Shown here: one piece after another, positions 22,181 through 31,061 of the stretch
How positions within the stretch are numbered: position 1 is the stretch's first letter
Layout of the letters: each line of letters starts with the position of its first letter
From: an uncultured Bacteroidales bacterium
GTDB taxonomy: Bacteria > Bacteroidota > Bacteroidia > Bacteroidales > Bacteroidaceae
Assembly: GCA_902783885.1 (NCBI GenBank)
Contig: CACZSQ010000049.1
Coordinates: forward strand, 1 to 39,921
Reading direction: 5' to 3'
Length of the DNA stretch: 39,921 nucleotides
Notes under the pieces: model-generated
What the model was told of the DNA's origin: nothing
Databases searched by the model: none
What the model saw: only the letters and a program-made list of their open reading frames with translations
Translations under genes and position numbers: made by a program

Positions 22181-23629
22181 ATGTCACAAATCTTTCGCGG
22201 CTTTGCCTGGAGTTCTATTGAGCGGTTTTCGGTTCAAGGAATTAGCTTTCTGCTGAACATTATCATCGCCCGTATTGTATCGCCAAGTGCGTATGGGCTG
22301 ATTGTAATGGTGCAGGTTTTCTTGTCCTTCTCACAATTGCTTATTGACGGCGGTTTTGCTAACGCACTGATTCAGAAAAAGGACAGAGACGAAACCGATT
22401 ACGGCACAGTATTCCTTGTCAATCTGGGGGTCGCAGTATGTCTATACTTACTGCTTTTCACCGCGGCGCCTGTCATCGCGGAGTTCTATAATGAGCCCCA
22501 GTTAACATCTATCACAAGGGTTGTTTCCCTGAATTTGATATTGTCGAGTCTGACAATTGTACAAAAAACACGATTGACCATTCATCTGGATTTCAAGACT
22601 CAGACAAAAGTCGGACTGATAGCTGTCATTATCAGTGGCGCTGTCGGCATCGTCTGTGCATATAGTGGTCTTGAAGTATGGGCCCTAGTCCTACAAAGCC
22701 TGATAAGCCAATTCGTCTTATCCTTCGCCTTGATGTATTTCTCCCGATGGATCCCGAAACTGCGTTTCTCAGTTCATTCATTTAAAAGGCTCTTTAGCTT
22801 TGGCTCAAAATTGATGCTCTCTAACATCTTGACCAGTATCTATTTCAATGTTATCAATTTAGTTATCGGTAAAAAATACACTTCAGCAGATCTGGCATTT
22901 TATAACCGCGGATTCAATTTAAGCCTGTTTCCCGCATCAATTCTCTCTGATGCGCTAAACCGGGTTATTTTCCCCGTCCTTACCCAAGTACAAGATGATT
23001 TGAATACTTTAAGACGAGAGTATCTCAAGTATCTGCATCTAACACATTATATCATACTTCCATTGATGGGCTTATTGCTGGTGTTGGCAGAACCGTTGAT
23101 CGAAATCTTATTGACACCTAGATGGCTGGGCGCAGTGCCATATCTTCAAATATTTTGCCTGAACTTCATGTTATATCCCATACAGCTGCAGGCTGGCAAT
23201 CCTGTCGCAGCACTCGGACATTCGGGAATACTGCTCAAAGCACAACTCCTTAAGCGGATTGTTACGTTTGGAATACTCATATTCACACTTACAATCAGTA
23301 TTCCTGCAGTATGTTGGGGCATTTTGTCAAGTTCTGTATTTGAGGCGCTGGTGAATGTGCTCATTTGCAGGAAAGAAATCGATGTCGGAATCAGGGCTCA
23401 CTTAAGATCCCTGGCTGATGTCATCCTAACGGTTGCCGTGATTTGCTTAAGCGTTTATTTCTTGACATCATTTATTTCAAATGCATTGATGAAGTTGTTA
23501 ATAGGTGGAACACTGGGTGTCGTGCTATATCTTCTGGCAACATGGGTGTTTAACTTTCGCGAAAAAGAATATCTGGCTAACGCTTTCATGTTTGTCAAAT
23601 CGAAGTGCGGCAAAAAGATGATATCATGA
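22181..23629 (+). CDS. wzx: Wzx-type polysaccharide flippase (MOP superfamily)
   Basis: 482 residues with about 12-14 transmembrane helices spread over the whole protein. The opening FAWSSIERFSVQGISFLLNIIIARIVSPSAYGL is typical of the WzxC/MviN-like branch (helix 1, then ARxLxPxxYG). FSFGSKLMLSNILTSIYFNV starts the second half of the pseudo-symmetric fold. It moves undecaprenyl-linked repeat units across the inner membrane. It is the first intact gene of the AT-rich block, downstream of the broken HTH gene, and overlaps the next gene by 4 nt. It is the only flippase in the window, so it probably also serves the Wzy encoded at 7624-8931. Confidence 0.9.
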   Translation: MSQIFRGFAWSSIERFSVQGISFLLNIIIARIVSPSAYGLIVMVQVFLSFSQLLIDGGFANALIQKKDRDETDYGTVFLVNLGVAVCLYLLLFTAAPVIAEFYNEPQLTSITRVVSLNLILSSLTIVQKTRLTIHLDFKTQTKVGLIAVIISGAVGIVCAYSGLEVWALVLQSLISQFVLSFALMYFSRWIPKLRFSVHSFKRLFSFGSKLMLSNILTSIYFNVINLVIGKKYTSADLAFYNRGFNLSLFPASILSDALNRVIFPVLTQVQDDLNTLRREYLKYLHLTHYIILPLMGLLLVLAEPLIEILLTPRWLGAVPYLQIFCLNFMLYPIQLQAGNPVAALGHSGILLKAQLLKRIVTFGILIFTLTISIPAVCWGILSSSVFEALVNVLICRKEIDVGIRAHLRSLADVILTVAVICLSVYFLTSFISNALMKLLIGGTLGVVLYLLATWVFNFREKEYLANAFMFVKSKCGKKMIS

Positions 23630-24747
23630 GAAAGAAATTGGCTATCATTGGAGCAAGCTACTTACAACTGCCTCTTGTTAAGAAAGCGAGGGAAATGGGC
23701 GTGGAGAGTATTTGCTTTGCATGGGAAGAAGGAGCTGTGTGCAAAGATGTCTGTGACCGGTTCTATCCCGTTTCCACGGTTGATAAGGAAGAGGTGCTAA
23801 GGATCTGTCGTGAGATTGGCATTGACGGCATTACGACCATTGCCTCTGACGTGGCGGTTTTGACGGTGAATTATGTAGCAGAGAAAATGGGCTTGATTGG
23901 TAATCCCGATAAGTACTCTGGTTATGCAACCAACAAATACCTGATGCGGCAGTGCTTTGCAGAACACGAAGTGCCGTCGCCACAGTTTTGCTTAACGGAG
24001 GGGGACATCCCTGAGACTATTCATACCTTCCACTTTCCGGTTATCGTTAAACCCACCGACCGCTCAGGTAGCCGCGGGGTGGAAAAAGTAGAGAGGATGG
24101 AGGATTTACAAAAAGCTGTTGAGCGTGCTTGCAATGAGTCATTCCAAAAGAAAGCCGTAATAGAAGAATTTGTCGATGGATGGGAAATAAGCGTTGAATC
24201 AATCTCTTTCAAAGGCAAGCACTATGTGCTTCAGATTACAGATAAAGTAACTACCGAGGCTCCTTTTTTTGTCGAAATTGAACACCACCAGCCATCTTCA
24301 CTTCCCGCTGATATTCAAGCCCGAGTGAAGACGATTGTCCTCAACGCTTTGGATGCTCTACATATACAATTTGGCGCTTCACATGCTGAATTGAAGATCA
24401 CTAAGGATGGCGATATCCGTGTGATTGAGATTGGAGCTCGAATGGGTGGTGACTTCATAGGTTCTGATTTGGTACGCCTATCCACTGGTTATGATTTCCT
24501 AAAAGGTGTCATAGATGTTGCCTTTGGCGATTTCACAGAACCAAAAATGACAGAGAATGCGTTTGCTGGTGTATTCTTCCTTTGCGAAGAAACTAAATAC
24601 ATATTACCTTTCATTCAGGCTGCTGATAAATACCCTGAGATTATTAGGGCAGAGGTCACAGACTCCGTTTTAAGGAAAATTGAGCAAAGTGCAGATAGAA
24701 GTGGTTACTTTATTTATCAATCAAAAAAATCAAAGTTTGTAGTTTAG
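23626..24747 (+). CDS. ATP-grasp ligase (first of two)
   Basis: 373 residues. N-terminal Rossmann-like pre-ATP-grasp domain: KKLAIIGASYLQLPLVKKA. Central ATP-grasp signatures follow: FPVIVKPTDRSGSRGVEKV (ATP-binding lysine and glycine-rich loop), AVIEEFVDGWEISVESI, and AHAELKITKDGDIRVIEIGARMGGD (metal-binding acidic residues and the ExGARxGG motif). Such enzymes join a carboxylate to an amine, thiol or similar group with ATP. In this position, between a flippase and aminosugar genes, it could form an amide on an amino sugar. The start at 23626 gives an ATGA overlap with wzx. The substrate cannot be read from sequence. Confidence 0.85.
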   Translation: MRKKLAIIGASYLQLPLVKKAREMGVESICFAWEEGAVCKDVCDRFYPVSTVDKEEVLRICREIGIDGITTIASDVAVLTVNYVAEKMGLIGNPDKYSGYATNKYLMRQCFAEHEVPSPQFCLTEGDIPETIHTFHFPVIVKPTDRSGSRGVEKVERMEDLQKAVERACNESFQKKAVIEEFVDGWEISVESISFKGKHYVLQITDKVTTEAPFFVEIEHHQPSSLPADIQARVKTIVLNALDALHIQFGASHAELKITKDGDIRVIEIGARMGGDFIGSDLVRLSTGYDFLKGVIDVAFGDFTEPKMTENAFAGVFFLCEETKYILPFIQAADKYPEIIRAEVTDSVLRKIEQSADRSGYFIYQSKKSKFVV

Positions 24748-24748
24748 T

Positions 24749-25489
24749 ATGTGGGATTTTTCTAATAAAACATATCTTATAACAGGTGCAAATTCCGGGA
24801 TAGGAAAGCAACTGTCTCTGAAACTTGCTGCACTAGGTGGAAGACTTGTCTTAATTGATAAAAATAGCGATCAAATGGAACTCATACAGAAAGAGTTTCC
24901 ACGGTCTGTTTCATACCATATCTTGGATTTGACTGAAATTGAAGAAATTCCTGGATTTATGGATTCGCTGAGAAAGCAAGGCTTCAGACTCGATGGGCTT
25001 GTTCATTGTGCTGGGATTAGCCCGCTTATGACACTTGCTGATTTTGATTTTAATCTTAGTTTGGTCACTTACAAAATCAACTTGTTTTCTTTCATGTCAT
25101 TTTCTCGTTATTTTATGGACGAGAGATACACAAATGAAGGTAGTAGTATCGTTGGCATTTCTTCCAGTACATCTGTCTATGGAGGTAATAGACAGTATAT
25201 ATATAGTTCTACCAAGTCTGCAATGAACTTATTCGTAAAAAGTACAGCTAAAGAGTTGGCGACTAGAAAAACAAGGATTAATACAGTTATGCCTTCCATA
25301 ACTAATACCGAAATGGTTGCCAAGTTGAGAACGCAAAGTGATGCTATCGACATGAATGTAAAATATAGACAACCATTGGGTATAGTACAACCTGATGATG
25401 TTTGCAATGGTATTTTGTTTTTGCTGTCCGATTTGAATAAAGCAATCAGTGGAACTGGTTTAAAGATTAATAATGGAGAATCCTATTAA
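24749..25489 (+). CDS. Short-chain dehydrogenase/reductase
   Basis: 246 residues, a classical SDR. It has the cofactor motif YLITGANSGIGKQL at the N-terminus, DLTEIEE, the structural LVHCAGIS (NAG-like), catalytic serines in VGISSSTSVYG and the YSSTK active site (Y-x3-K). D/K after the second strand (LIDKNS) fits NAD rather than NADP. It starts 1 nt after the previous stop, clearly in one operon. It may reduce a keto group of a sugar or acyl precursor made by the neighbouring ThDP enzyme; this is inference. Confidence 0.88.
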   Translation: MWDFSNKTYLITGANSGIGKQLSLKLAALGGRLVLIDKNSDQMELIQKEFPRSVSYHILDLTEIEEIPGFMDSLRKQGFRLDGLVHCAGISPLMTLADFDFNLSLVTYKINLFSFMSFSRYFMDERYTNEGSSIVGISSSTSVYGGNRQYIYSSTKSAMNLFVKSTAKELATRKTRINTVMPSITNTEMVAKLRTQSDAIDMNVKYRQPLGIVQPDDVCNGILFLLSDLNKAISGTGLKINNGESY

Positions 25490-25494
25490 AGGCA

Positions 25495-26568
25495 ATGAGA
25501 AAGTCAAATTTTGAACTACTTCGTCTAATTTGCATGTTTTTGGTTTTAATACTACATGCAAATTTCCTTTCTATAGGAGCCCCCGTATATGATGAGATAC
25601 CTAAGGCAGAATTTTTCATTAGAAGCATTATAGAAGTTATTCCTTTCTTGGCAGTTAACGTATTTATACTGATATCGGGTTATTTTTCAATTCGCCCTAG
25701 TATAAAGTCTGTTACTAATTTGTTGTTTTGTTGCTTGTTCTATTCGGTTGGTATTCGATGTGTGTATTATATAATATGCTGGACAACAGGCTGTCAGCCA
25801 CTTGTTGGTTTCCTAAGCTCTTTTTATTTTGTCAGCATGAGTGTTTGGTTTGTTGCAGACTATTTGATGCTGATGATTTTCGCGCCAATTTTAAATTCCT
25901 TTGTTGAAAAAGTCTCGAATAAAACATTAATAACCACAGTAGGAAGCATGCTTTTCTTTGCATTCTATTTCGGGCTTTTTAGAGGCGTTCTTGTAGAGTA
26001 TATAAGTGGTTATAGTTTTGTAACATTTATATTATTATACATGATTGGTAGAATACTTCATCAAAACAAAGAATGGATAGATAAAAAAATTGGTTTTTTA
26101 GCCACCTGTGGAGGGTATCTTGTCGGTTTAGTCGGTCTTTTTCTGATTGTGATTATCGCAGGTGTTCGAGGCCACGATTATTACTTTTATTTAGATGATT
26201 TAGGGACGAGTAGGATATTTACATACACCAACCCTTTTCTTATACTATCTGCAGTTTGTTTCTTTTGGCTATTTGCAAGAAAAGAGTTTTACTCTCCAAC
26301 AGTCAATAAATTATCAAAGTCGGTTTTTGCAATTCTCCTTATACACTCAAACCCGGTCTCTATTACTTTTTACAACAAATACTTTAAATACATATATGAC
26401 CATATGGGTCTTGTTCAATATTTGGGGGTAATGTTGGTTTCGTGTGTTGCTGTTTTTTTTCTTTCAATCATGATAGACCAATTAAGAATCCTAATCTACG
26501 AAAAATGGATTTCTCCACTTTCAGTTAAGATTAGTGATAAGCTTAAGGACAAATATGAAAATATCTGA
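25495..26568 (+). CDS. Acyltransferase family 3 membrane protein
   Basis: 357 residues with about ten transmembrane helices. The opening MRKSNFELLRLICMFLVLIL, followed by HAN, has the helix 1 FELLRxICMFLVLxxH with the conserved histidine of acyltransferase-3 proteins. VNVFILISGYFS carries the usual SGY/F segment. This family O-acetylates (or otherwise acylates) polysaccharide sugars across the membrane. It is strongly AT-rich compared with the first operon, pointing to horizontal origin. The stop lies 14 nt past the start of the next gene. Confidence 0.85.
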   Translation: MRKSNFELLRLICMFLVLILHANFLSIGAPVYDEIPKAEFFIRSIIEVIPFLAVNVFILISGYFSIRPSIKSVTNLLFCCLFYSVGIRCVYYIICWTTGCQPLVGFLSSFYFVSMSVWFVADYLMLMIFAPILNSFVEKVSNKTLITTVGSMLFFAFYFGLFRGVLVEYISGYSFVTFILLYMIGRILHQNKEWIDKKIGFLATCGGYLVGLVGLFLIVIIAGVRGHDYYFYLDDLGTSRIFTYTNPFLILSAVCFFWLFARKEFYSPTVNKLSKSVFAILLIHSNPVSITFYNKYFKYIYDHMGLVQYLGVMLVSCVAVFFLSIMIDQLRILIYEKWISPLSVKISDKLKDKYENI

Positions 26569-28249
26569 TTATATAGCACAGAGATTAAGCAAAGAAACGG
26601 ATACTATTTTCGGATACCAGGGTAGTTCCATTTCACACCTTATTGATTCTATTTGTAATGAGGGCTTACGGTATGTTCAGAACTACCATGAACAAGCTTC
26701 TTCATTTGCTGCTTGCGGATATGCAGAGACATCCCAGCAATTAGGTGTCGCGATTTCTTGTAGTGGCCCCGGAGCTACCAATCTGATAACTGGAATTGCA
26801 AGTGCATATTATGATTCGTTACCGTGTTTGTTCATTTCAGGCCAGGTGAGCACTCATGAAATGAAGGATAACAAGTCACGACAAAATGGTTTTCAAGAGA
26901 CTAAGATAATAGATATTATAAGGCCAATAACAAAATATTGTGTTGAAATCATTGATCCTTCAACAATAAAGTATGAGTTAGAAAAGTGTATTGCTATAGC
27001 GAAGTCCGGCCGACCTGGGCCGACATTCCTCTCGCTTCCTCACGACATTCAGTCGGCACAGATAGACATAGATCAACTTGAGAGCTATGAAAATGAAAGA
27101 TTAGGATATGAGTGGAACGAGATAGATACCATAGCAAACTTGATACAAAAGGCAAATAAGCCCTTGTTTATCATAGGGGGAGGGGCTCATGGGATCAAGA
27201 ATAATCCAGAGTTCCAGAAGTTCTGTGCTAAATACAGAATCCCGTATGTAGCTTCTCTTAGGGGGCTGAACAATGTGCCATTTGATTCGGAATATGTGGG
27301 GTTTATAGGTGTGTATGGCAATCGGGAAGCAAATTTAGCAGTATATAAGTCTGATTTGCTTATTGTATTAGGCTCGAGGCTTGACAGTCGCCAAACAGGC
27401 GGTGTAATAGCCGACTTTGCTCCCGAAGCAACCATCGTGCATGTAGATATTGATGCCAATGAAATAAACAGGGAGGTTCAAGCCGATTACGCACTACAAT
27501 GTGATTGTCTTCTCTTTATCCAGCAATTATATCAGGCCACCCTGGATGAGTTCGGTAAGTCCTTCTCAGAATGGCATCAAAGTATTCGCCTTATTAAAGA
27601 CGCATCCGTCGAGCGGTATGATAGAGAAGGAGTGAATCCGATGGAATTTGTCAGACATCTTCATCAGGTCTTTTCGGAACATGAGGTCATCGTCTCTACA
27701 GATGTCGGGCAAAACCAGATGTGGGTCGCTCAAGCCGTCCGAATGAAGGGTGCCTCTTCTTTCTTAACTTCAGGTGGACATGGTAGCATGGGTTATTCTC
27801 TGCCTGCAATTATTGGTGGTTATTATGCCTCACATGGGAGAAAGCACTTAATTGCCTATATGGGCGACGGCGGCTTCCAGATGAATCTCCAGGAGTTGGA
27901 GACACTTAAACGCGAGAATATTCCGGCAACGATCGTGGTCTTTGTAAACAATTCGCTGGGTCTAATCAGGGATTATCAGGAGAAGGCTTTGGGAAACAGG
28001 GTCAATGGATCCGTGTGGGGATTTTCAGTTCCAGATCTTCAAGTTTTAGCAGAATGCTATGACTTAGATTATATTGAAGTTTCTAATCAGGATTTCCATG
28101 AAGTAAATGATGACTCCTTGTTCAACAAACGGGTCCTGATACGAGTAAACGTGTCAGGAACATCCATCATAAGCCCAGAGCTGGCTTACCAAAGACCTAT
28201 ATATGATCAAAGACCTCATATTGATTTGAGTTTTTTGAATGAGATATAA
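26555..28249 (+). CDS. Thiamine-diphosphate-dependent enzyme, acetolactate-synthase-like
   Basis: 564 residues with the three domains of the ThDP decarboxylase/synthase family. PYR domain: FGYQGSSISHLIDSI, then NYHEQASSFAACGYAE with the cofactor-activating glutamate. Central domain about 195-330: ANKPLFIIGGGAHG. PP domain: STDVGQNQMWVAQ, then the GDG-x-N motif GDGGFQMNLQELETL to VVFVNN. It resembles acetolactate synthase, but no small regulatory subunit is present and the locus is for polysaccharide. Related enzymes (such as YerE) add a two-carbon unit to a keto-sugar, and others make hydroxy-acid precursors. The start at 26555 was chosen by alignment to the family N-terminus and overlaps the acyltransferase by 14 nt. 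Confidence 0.85.
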   Translation: MKISDYIAQRLSKETDTIFGYQGSSISHLIDSICNEGLRYVQNYHEQASSFAACGYAETSQQLGVAISCSGPGATNLITGIASAYYDSLPCLFISGQVSTHEMKDNKSRQNGFQETKIIDIIRPITKYCVEIIDPSTIKYELEKCIAIAKSGRPGPTFLSLPHDIQSAQIDIDQLESYENERLGYEWNEIDTIANLIQKANKPLFIIGGGAHGIKNNPEFQKFCAKYRIPYVASLRGLNNVPFDSEYVGFIGVYGNREANLAVYKSDLLIVLGSRLDSRQTGGVIADFAPEATIVHVDIDANEINREVQADYALQCDCLLFIQQLYQATLDEFGKSFSEWHQSIRLIKDASVERYDREGVNPMEFVRHLHQVFSEHEVIVSTDVGQNQMWVAQAVRMKGASSFLTSGGHGSMGYSLPAIIGGYYASHGRKHLIAYMGDGGFQMNLQELETLKRENIPATIVVFVNNSLGLIRDYQEKALGNRVNGSVWGFSVPDLQVLAECYDLDYIEVSNQDFHEVNDDSLFNKRVLIRVNVSGTSIISPELAYQRPIYDQRPHIDLSFLNEI

Positions 28250-28256
28250 GTTATCT

Positions 28257-29213
28257 ATGAAACAGATAAATGTATTAGTAACAGGAGTTGGAGCCATCAT
28301 TGGCTATGGCATCATCAAGTCATTGCGAAGCCAACAGGAACATGCCGTAAGAATTGTTGGTATGGACATCTATGACGATGCCTACGGTCAATTCCTATGC
28401 GACAAGTTCTATGTTGCAGAAAGAGCCGATTCTCCAAAATACCTTGATTACATCAATGGTGTCATTGACAAGGAGAGCATTGACTTGATTATGCCCGGCA
28501 TAGAACAAGATATGTACCGCCTTCATGAACTGGGTGATAAAGTGAATACGAAGGTTGTGCTGAATAATGACCTCTTGATTCATCTTTCAAAGGACAAATT
28601 GGAAACATTCAGATTCTTTAAAGAAAAAGGAATAAATGTCATTCCTACGTTGTTTGAAGAACCGTATGAAGAATGCGTAGCTCAGTTAGGCATCCCTTTC
28701 CTGTTGAAACCCAGGTCTTCGTATGCTTCAAAAGGCATCCATCAAATATCTTCGGAAGAAGAGTTCAAATTTCACAATAAATGCCCCAAGGGCAATATAT
28801 GTCAGCGAATCATCGGAACAGATGCTTCTGAATATACAATAGCGGTTTTCGGGAAAGGAGATGGGACCTATGCTGATTTCATCATACTTAGACGGAAGTT
28901 GGCTCAGACAGGCGCAACAGACAAGTCGATGACGATTGGTTATGATAAGGCGCTGATGGCTTATGTGGACAAAATTTGTGAGATAACGAAACCTTTTGGT
29001 CCCACAAATCTCCAGCTTAGGAAAGATGGTGATGAGGTTTTCCTTTTGGAGATCAATCCAAGAGTATCAAGCGCATGTTCTATACGAACCTATATGGGGT
29101 ATAATGAGCCCTTAAAATGTATAGAGCTTTATTTATTTGGCAGGCATTTGGAGCCGGAAGAGAAAAAGGAAATGCACGCCGTAAGGTTTATCGACGATTT
29201 CTTCTATGCATAG
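28257..29213 (+). CDS. ATP-grasp ligase (second of two, carbamoyl-phosphate-synthase-like)
   Basis: 318 residues. The N-terminal domain NVLVTGVGAIIGYGIIKSLR resembles the CarB-like group. ATP-grasp motifs are IPFLLKPRSSYASKGIHQI, then EYTIAVFGKGDG and TNLQLRKDGDEVFLLEINPRVSS, with the metal-binding E and N. It is clearly different from the first ATP-grasp protein (different pre-grasp domain, shorter). Proteins of this type occur in surface-sugar loci, where amide-linked amino or hydroxy acids are added to amino sugars. It overlaps the next gene by 8 nt. Confidence 0.85.
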   Translation: MKQINVLVTGVGAIIGYGIIKSLRSQQEHAVRIVGMDIYDDAYGQFLCDKFYVAERADSPKYLDYINGVIDKESIDLIMPGIEQDMYRLHELGDKVNTKVVLNNDLLIHLSKDKLETFRFFKEKGINVIPTLFEEPYEECVAQLGIPFLLKPRSSYASKGIHQISSEEEFKFHNKCPKGNICQRIIGTDASEYTIAVFGKGDGTYADFIILRRKLAQTGATDKSMTIGYDKALMAYVDKICEITKPFGPTNLQLRKDGDEVFLLEINPRVSSACSIRTYMGYNEPLKCIELYLFGRHLEPEEKKEMHAVRFIDDFFYA

Positions 29214-29892
29214 ACTTGCTGTACTCTCTGACATTCATGGCAACTATCCGGCATTGAAGGCTGTCATAGATGATATTGACGGCAACCATGTTGATGAGAT
29301 TATTTGTTTGGGCGACATGGTTGGTTACTATTGTCAGGTAAATGAATGCATTGACCTGATGAGGAAAAGAAATATTCATTGTCTGTTAGGGAATCATGAC
29401 TATTACATGATTAGCGGTACATGCTGTGAATCTAAGACCGTCAAGATGTGCATAGATTATCAACGGACCATCATCAGCGAAGAGAATTACAATTGGCTGA
29501 GGACATTAAAGCCATATTACGATACAAATGTGATTTCCTGTCGCCACGGTGGCTGGAACGATGCATTAGAAGAAAGAATCACACTCTTTGATTTCTCAAG
29601 TATTAGTGATTACACTCAAGAATTGTTCCTTTCGGGACATACCCACAAGCAAGGATTGCAAGTTGATGAAAGAACCAAGAAGGTTTATTGCAATCCCGGA
29701 TCTGTTGGGCAGCCCAGAGATAATGATCCGAAGTCTGCTTATTTGATTGTTCATCCTGACATGAGAATAGAATTGAAAAGAGTAGCATATAATATTGATG
29801 AGATAGTCAGCAAAATGAAAAATGCCAATCAGGGAGATTGGATATGGAAGGGCCTGTACACAGGCGAAAAAGTAGGTGGAAATAGCCAATAA
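29206..29892 (+). CDS. Metallophosphoesterase (calcineurin-like, YfcE/MJ0936-like)
   Basis: 228 residues with all metal-binding motifs of the superfamily: LSDIHGNYPAL, CLGDMVGYYC, LLGNHDYYM, CRHGGW, SGHTHKQGL and CNPGSVGQPRDN. It is a cytoplasmic phosphatase or phosphodiesterase. Its position between the ATP-grasp and WecE-like genes suggests that it hydrolyses a phosphorylated pathway intermediate (for example a sugar or hydroxy-acid phosphate). It could also be a nucleotidase for spent cofactors. The start at 29206 overlaps the previous gene by 8 nt. Confidence 0.9.
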   Translation: MHRLAVLSDIHGNYPALKAVIDDIDGNHVDEIICLGDMVGYYCQVNECIDLMRKRNIHCLLGNHDYYMISGTCCESKTVKMCIDYQRTIISEENYNWLRTLKPYYDTNVISCRHGGWNDALEERITLFDFSSISDYTQELFLSGHTHKQGLQVDERTKKVYCNPGSVGQPRDNDPKSAYLIVHPDMRIELKRVAYNIDEIVSKMKNANQGDWIWKGLYTGEKVGGNSQ

Positions 29893-29898
29893 CCAGAT

Positions 29899-31041
29899 AT
29901 GAATAACATCCCTTTTAATAAACCCTATTTGACGGGCAAAGAGGCCCATTATATGTACCAGGCCGTTTACACTGGCAAGCTGTCCGGTAATGGTCTGTTT
30001 ACAAAGAAGTGTCAGCAGTTTTTTGAGGATAAGTATGGATTCAAGAAAGCTATTATGACAACCTCGGGAACGGATGCTCTCGAAATGGCAGCCATTCTCT
30101 GCGATGTGAAGCCTGGTGACGAGGTCATTGTTCCAAGCTATACTTTTGTTTCAACTGCATTGGCATTTGTACGTCAAGGGGCCAGGATTATTTTTGCGGA
30201 CAGCTGTGAAAACAATCCGAATATCGATGCTGAAAAGATTGAAGCATTGATTACTCCTAAAACGAAAGTGATTGTCCCTGTTCATTATGCAGGTGTCGCC
30301 TGCGATATGGATCGGATTATGGAGATTGCCAGTAAGCATCACATCTTAGTCGTGGAGGATGCTGCACAGGCTATAGATTCCTATTACAAAGGAAGACCTT
30401 TAGGAAGCATCGGACACCTTGGATGTTTCTCCTTCCATGAAACTAAGAATATTACAGCAGGCGGAGAAGGGGGCTTGTTGACCGTGAATGATGAACGTTT
30501 TATTCATAGGGCTGAAATCATCTGGGAAAAAGGTACTAACCGTGCTGAATTCTTCCGTGGAATGGTAAACAAATACGGCTGGGTGGATACAGGCTCTTCA
30601 TTCCTCCCCTCTGAGATTAACAGTGCTTTCCTCTATGCGCAAATCGATAGTCTGGAGATGATTCAAGCACGTCGCAAGGCTATCAGCATAAAGTACAAAG
30701 AGGGGCTGAAGGAACTCGCGATGAGGGGATGTTTCAGTTTAGCTGATTTGCCTGAGTATGCCACCAACAACGGACACATGTTTTATGTGGTGTGCCGTAG
30801 CCTGAATGAGCGAACTGCGCTTCTTGATTTCCTGAAAGGACAAGGCGTGGGGGCTGTGTTCCACTACTTGAGTCTCCATATGAGCGAGTACTACAAGGAG
30901 CATCATCAAGGTCCAATACCAGACCTGCCGAACTGCGATCGCTTTGCCGATTGCCTGGTGCGTCTGCCGATGTATTTTGAGTTGAAAGATGAAGAGGTGG
31001 AGCTGATTATTGATCAGATCAAGCATTTTTACAGTCTGTAA
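29899..31041 (+). CDS. rffA: dTDP-4-amino-4,6-dideoxygalactose transaminase (WecE/RffA-like)
   Basis: 380-residue PLP aminotransferase of the DegT/DnrJ/EryC1/StrS family. It tracks E. coli WecE over its length as recalled: IPFNKPYLTGKEAHYMYQAV, then GDEVIVPSYTFVSTALAFV, KVIVPVHYAGVACDMD, VVEDAAQAIDS, CFSFHETKNITAGGEGG (PLP-lysine) and AEIIWEKGTNRAEFFRG. WecE converts dTDP-4-keto-6-deoxyglucose to dTDP-4-amino-4,6-dideoxygalactose (Fuc4N). No dTDP-glucose synthase or dehydratase gene lies in the window, so those must come from elsewhere. The free 4-amino group is a natural target for the neighbouring ATP-grasp ligases. The exact product is inferred. Confidence 0.88.
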   Translation: MNNIPFNKPYLTGKEAHYMYQAVYTGKLSGNGLFTKKCQQFFEDKYGFKKAIMTTSGTDALEMAAILCDVKPGDEVIVPSYTFVSTALAFVRQGARIIFADSCENNPNIDAEKIEALITPKTKVIVPVHYAGVACDMDRIMEIASKHHILVVEDAAQAIDSYYKGRPLGSIGHLGCFSFHETKNITAGGEGGLLTVNDERFIHRAEIIWEKGTNRAEFFRGMVNKYGWVDTGSSFLPSEINSAFLYAQIDSLEMIQARRKAISIKYKEGLKELAMRGCFSLADLPEYATNNGHMFYVVCRSLNERTALLDFLKGQGVGAVFHYLSLHMSEYYKEHHQGPIPDLPNCDRFADCLVRLPMYFELKDEEVELIIDQIKHFYSL

Positions 31042-31061
31042 GAATTGGACAGGCATTTTAA

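Noticed and set aside
26555..28249. Acetolactate synthase for branched-chain amino acids (ilvB)
   Set aside because: No small subunit or other ilv genes are adjacent, and the gene overlaps polysaccharide-modification genes, so an amino-acid role is unlikely.
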